This document shows positions 61,220-64,000 of a stretch of DNA of 64,000 nt, one piece after another (position 1 is the first letter of the stretch; each line of letters opens with the position of its first letter). The position numbers and the translations under genes are program-made. The DNA comes from Viola odorata. Taxonomy: Eukaryota > Streptophyta > Magnoliopsida > Malpighiales > Violaceae. The stretch lies in contig OY829543.1 in the NCBI GenBank assembly GCA_963691705.1, positions 27,055,523 through 27,119,522 of the forward strand. The letters are read 5' to 3'. The notes beneath the pieces were generated by a model. That model had not been told where the DNA came from and did not search any database. It worked only from the letters and a program-made list of their open reading frames with translations.

Positions 61220-64000
61220 CTAGGGTTGGCGCGCCTGGTGCACGCATGGCTTCATGGTTTGCGAGGACTTGGCGCGGCATTCCTCATGGCTTGCGCGGCC
61301 TATCCATGAGGTCTTCACGTGGGTACGAGTGAGAGCCCTCATGTTCGTATCATTTCCTCCCTCTTCAAATGGATTCGTCCTCGAATCTGCGGGCTCCATT
61401 CCTTTGCGAATGTCACACAAAGTACCTACATAGAAGAGATATGCATCAACACTATGGAAAAGAGTTGGAAAATAACTAAAAGGTAACTCAAAGCGATGAT
61501 GGGAAAATAAGTCTGTAGACTTCAAAACACAAGGAATTTTCTCCAATGGGCGAAGAGTAGGCTTGGGAATTATTACATGAAATGACCCTAAAGCACCCTT
61601 CACTTAAGGCCTTGACCGCGGGCTTGAAGAGATTGGCTTGGAGAGCTACCGCAAGACCTCGGATGGCTTAGGCGCGGGGACTTCATGGGATGCTAGGGTT
61701 GGCGCGCCTGGTGCGCGCGTGACTTCATGGTTTGCGAGGACTTGGCGCGGCGTTCCTCACGGCTGGCGCGGCCTATCCGTGAGGTCTTCACGTGGATACG
61801 AGTGAGAGCCCTCATGCTCGTATCATCTACTCCCTCTTCAAATGGATTCGTTCTCGAATTTGCGCGCTCCATTCCTTTGCGAATGTCACATAAAGTACCT
61901 ACATAGAAGAGATATGCATCAGCACTATGGAAAAGAGTTGGAAAAAAACTAAAAGGTAACTCAAAGCGATGATGGGAAAATAAGTCTGTAGACTTCAAAA
62001 CACAAGGAATTTTCTCCCATGGGCGAAGAGTAGGCTTGGGAATTATAACATGAAATGACCCTAAACCACCCTTCACTTAAGGCCTTGACCGCGGGCTTCA
62101 AGAGATTGGCTTGGAGAGCTACCGCAAGGCCTCGGATGGCTTAGGTGCGGGGACTTCATGGGATGCTAGGGTTGGCGCGCCTGGTGCACGCATGTCTTCA
62201 TGGTTTGCGAGGACTTGGCGCGGCATTCCTCATATCTTGCGCGGCCTATCCTTGATGTCTTCACGTGGATACGGGTGAGAGCCCTCATGTTCGTATCATT
62301 TCCTCCCTCTTCAAATGGATTCGTCCTCGAATCTGCGGGCTCTATTCCTTTGCGAATGTCACACAAAGTACCTACATAGAAGAGATATGCATCAACACTA
62401 TGGAAAAGAGTTGGAAAATAACTAAAAGGTAACTCAAAGCGATGATGGGAAAATAAGTCTGTAGACTTCAAAACACAAGGAATTTTCTCCAATGGGCGAA
62501 GAGTAGGCTTGGGAATTATTACATGAAATGACCCTAAAGCACCCTTCACTTAAGGCCTTGACCGCGGGCTTGAAGAGATTGGCTTGGAGAGCTACCGCAA
62601 GACCTGGGATGGCTTAGGCGCGGGGACTTCATGGGATGCTAGGGTTGGCGCGCCTGGTGCGCGCGTGACTTCATGGTTTGCGAGGACTTGGCGCGGCGTT
62701 CCTCACGGTTGGCGCGGCCTATCCGTGAGGTCTTCACGTGGATACGAGTGAGAGCCCTCATGCTCGTATCATCCACTCCCTCTTCAAATGGATTCGTTCT
62801 CGAATCTGCGCGCTCCATTCCTTTGCGAATGTCACACAAAGTACCTACATAGAAGAGATATGCATCAGCACTATGGAAAAGAGTTGGAAAATAACTAAAA
62901 GGTAAATCAAAGCGATGATGGGAAAATAAGTCTGTAGACTTCAAAACACAAGGAATTTTCTCCCATGGGCGAAGAGTAGGCTTGGGAATTATTACATGAA
63001 ATGACCCTAAACCACCCTTCACTTAAGGCCTTGACCGCGGGCTTGAAGAGATTGGCTTGGAGAGCTACCGCAAGGCCTCGGATGGCTTAGGCGCGGGGAC
63101 TTCATGGGATGCTAGGGTTGGCGCGCCTGGTGCACGCATGTCTTCATGGTTTGCGAGGACTTGGCGCGGCGTTCCTCACGGCTGGCGCGGCCTATCCGTG
63201 AGGTCTTCACGTGGATACGAGTGAGAGCCCTCATGTTCGTATCATCTCCTCCCTCTTCAAATGGATTCGTCCTCGAATCTGCGGGCTCCATTCCTTTGCG
63301 AATGTCACACAAAGTACCTACATAGAAGAGATATGCATCAGCACTATGGAAAAGGGTTGGAAAATAACTAAAAGTTAATTCAAAGCGATGATGTGAAAAT
63401 AAGTCTGTAGACTTCAAAACACAAGGAATTTTCTCCCATGGGCGAAGAGTAGGCTTGGGAATTATAACATGAAATGACCCTAAACCACCCTTCACTTAAG
63501 GCCTTGACCGCGGGCTTGAAGAGATTGGCTTGGAGAGCTACCGCAAGGCCTCGGATGGCTTAGGTGCGGGGACTTCATGGGATGCTAGGGTTGGCGCGCC
63601 TGGTGCACGCATGTCTTCATGGTTTGCGAGGACTTGGCGCGGCATTCCTCATGGCTTGCGCGGCCTATCCATGAGGTCTTCACGTGGATACGAGTGAGAG
63701 CCCTCATGTTCGTATCATTTCCTCCCTCTTCAAATGGATTCGTCCTCGAATCTGCGGGCTCTATTCCTTTGCGAATGTCACACAAAGTACCTACATAGAA
63801 GAGATATGCATCAACACTATTGAAAAGAGTTGGAAAATAACTAAAAGGTAACTCAAAGCGATGATGGGAAAATAAGTCTGTAGACTTCAAAACACAAGGA
63901 ATTTTCTCCAATGGGCGAAGAGTAGGCTTGGGAATTATTACATGAAATGACCCTAAAGCACCCTTCACTTAAGGCCTTGACCGCGGGCTTGAAGAGATTG
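61220..64000 (+). repeat. Five monomers plus a partial one at the right edge
   Basis: Starts 61220, 61693, 62166, 62639, 63112 and partial 63585-64000. Copies at 61220, 62166 and 63585 share GCACGCATG, CATTTCCTCC, CATCAACAC and CCTAAAGCACCC, at spacings of 946 and 1419 bp. In the copy at 62166 dyad 1 is damaged in both arms (CCTCATAT, CCTTGATG). The array is still running at the window edge. Confidence 0.9.

Larger units (their letters stand above)
1..64000 (+). repeat. Satellite DNA array, about 473-bp monomer, head to tail, whole window
   Basis: The same roughly 473-bp unit recurs without a break from edge to edge, always in the same orientation. Using CTAGGG (sometimes CTAGAG) just after GGGATG as the phase point, complete monomers start at 412, 885, 1358 and so on to 63112. 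Summing 134 complete monomers, the two edge partials and the observed indels gives exactly 64000, so no insertion of foreign sequence is hidden in the array. Neighbouring monomers differ at scattered sites, while monomers several units apart are often nearly identical, which is higher-order organisation. Satellite arrays of this size belong to eukaryotic heterochromatin (centromeric, pericentromeric or subtelomeric). Which of these applies cannot be told from the sequence. A ribosomal spacer subrepeat is less likely, because no rDNA appears in 64 kb. Confidence 0.98.

Noticed and set aside
1..64000. CRISPR array
   Set aside because: The repeat is 473 bp with no spacers of unique sequence; all parts of the unit repeat.
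1..64000. Ribosomal DNA intergenic-spacer subrepeats
   Set aside because: Spacer subrepeats can be of similar size but are bounded by rRNA genes every several kilobases; none occurs in 64 kb.
1..64000. 473 and 452 bp as 45 and 43 helical turns, implying nucleosome phasing
   Set aside because: The arithmetic fits about 10.5 bp per turn, but the 459-, 472- and 474-bp copies do not, and no mapping data are available. Treated as coincidence.
1..64000. Defence system, mobile element or biosynthetic cluster
   Set aside because: No transposase, integrase, reverse transcriptase, terminal repeats or any recognisable enzyme is encoded on either strand.

Overview
The window is one uninterrupted tandem array of satellite DNA. 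A monomer of about 473 bp is repeated head to tail in a single orientation from the first base to the last: 134 complete monomers (starts taken at the motif CTAGGG, first full one at 412) plus a 411-bp partial copy at the left edge and a 416-bp partial copy at the right edge. The lengths account for every base: 117 monomers are 473 bp, nine are 452 bp (21-bp deletion), seven are 472 bp, one is 459 bp (14-bp deletion) and one is 474 bp, if the two 5-monomer indel classes are counted as described below; no unique sequence, transposon, tRNA, rRNA or convincing protein gene is present. This is nuclear satellite heterochromatin of a eukaryote. A flowering plant is suggested, weakly, by a plant-type telomere-like heptamer (CCCTAAA) in nearly every monomer and by the array style; the species and any named satellite family cannot be recognised from sequence alone.

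Each monomer is bipartite: a GC-rich, CpG-rich part (roughly offsets 1-140) carrying palindromes and two 30-nt hairpin-forming dyads, then a more AT-rich part (roughly offsets 140-330), then the telomere-like motif and a short GC-rich end. Monomers fall into recurring variants, named here by diagnostic bases. A: CAGAGGAGAG and ACTTAAAGG. B: AAAATGGTTGG and AAAATGAGTC. C: GCGCGCTCC plus GGAAAAAAAC, in the left part also the 21-bp deletion. D: TGCGCTCATGTCTTC, GATGGG, AAAACACAAGG, usually a 1-bp deletion (GATTCTCC). E: GCACGCATGTCTTC and GACTCCAAAAG. F: AGGTAATTC and often GTCTATAGAC; F' also has TTCAATGCG. G: CAAGTTCG and CTCTACAAATGG; G' also has GATGGGTAAA. H: GCGCGCGTGAC with CATCCACTCC.

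Region 1-18664 is a complex higher-order repeat (HOR) built of A-F monomers. Its D monomers start at 2262, 5551, 7915, 11184, 13506 and 16774, cutting it into blocks of 7, 5, 7, 5 and 7 monomers. Region 18665-64000 is a second domain: no 452-bp monomer occurs, G and H variants appear, and it is a mosaic of local duplications of 3, 5, 6, 7 and 11 monomers. Several chimeric monomers (19611, 32368, 36625, 42774, 46557, 55071; also 6023 on the left) mark where unequal exchanges joined different variants. Nothing here looks like an operon or encoded system; the biology lies in array turnover and in conserved structure inside the monomer.
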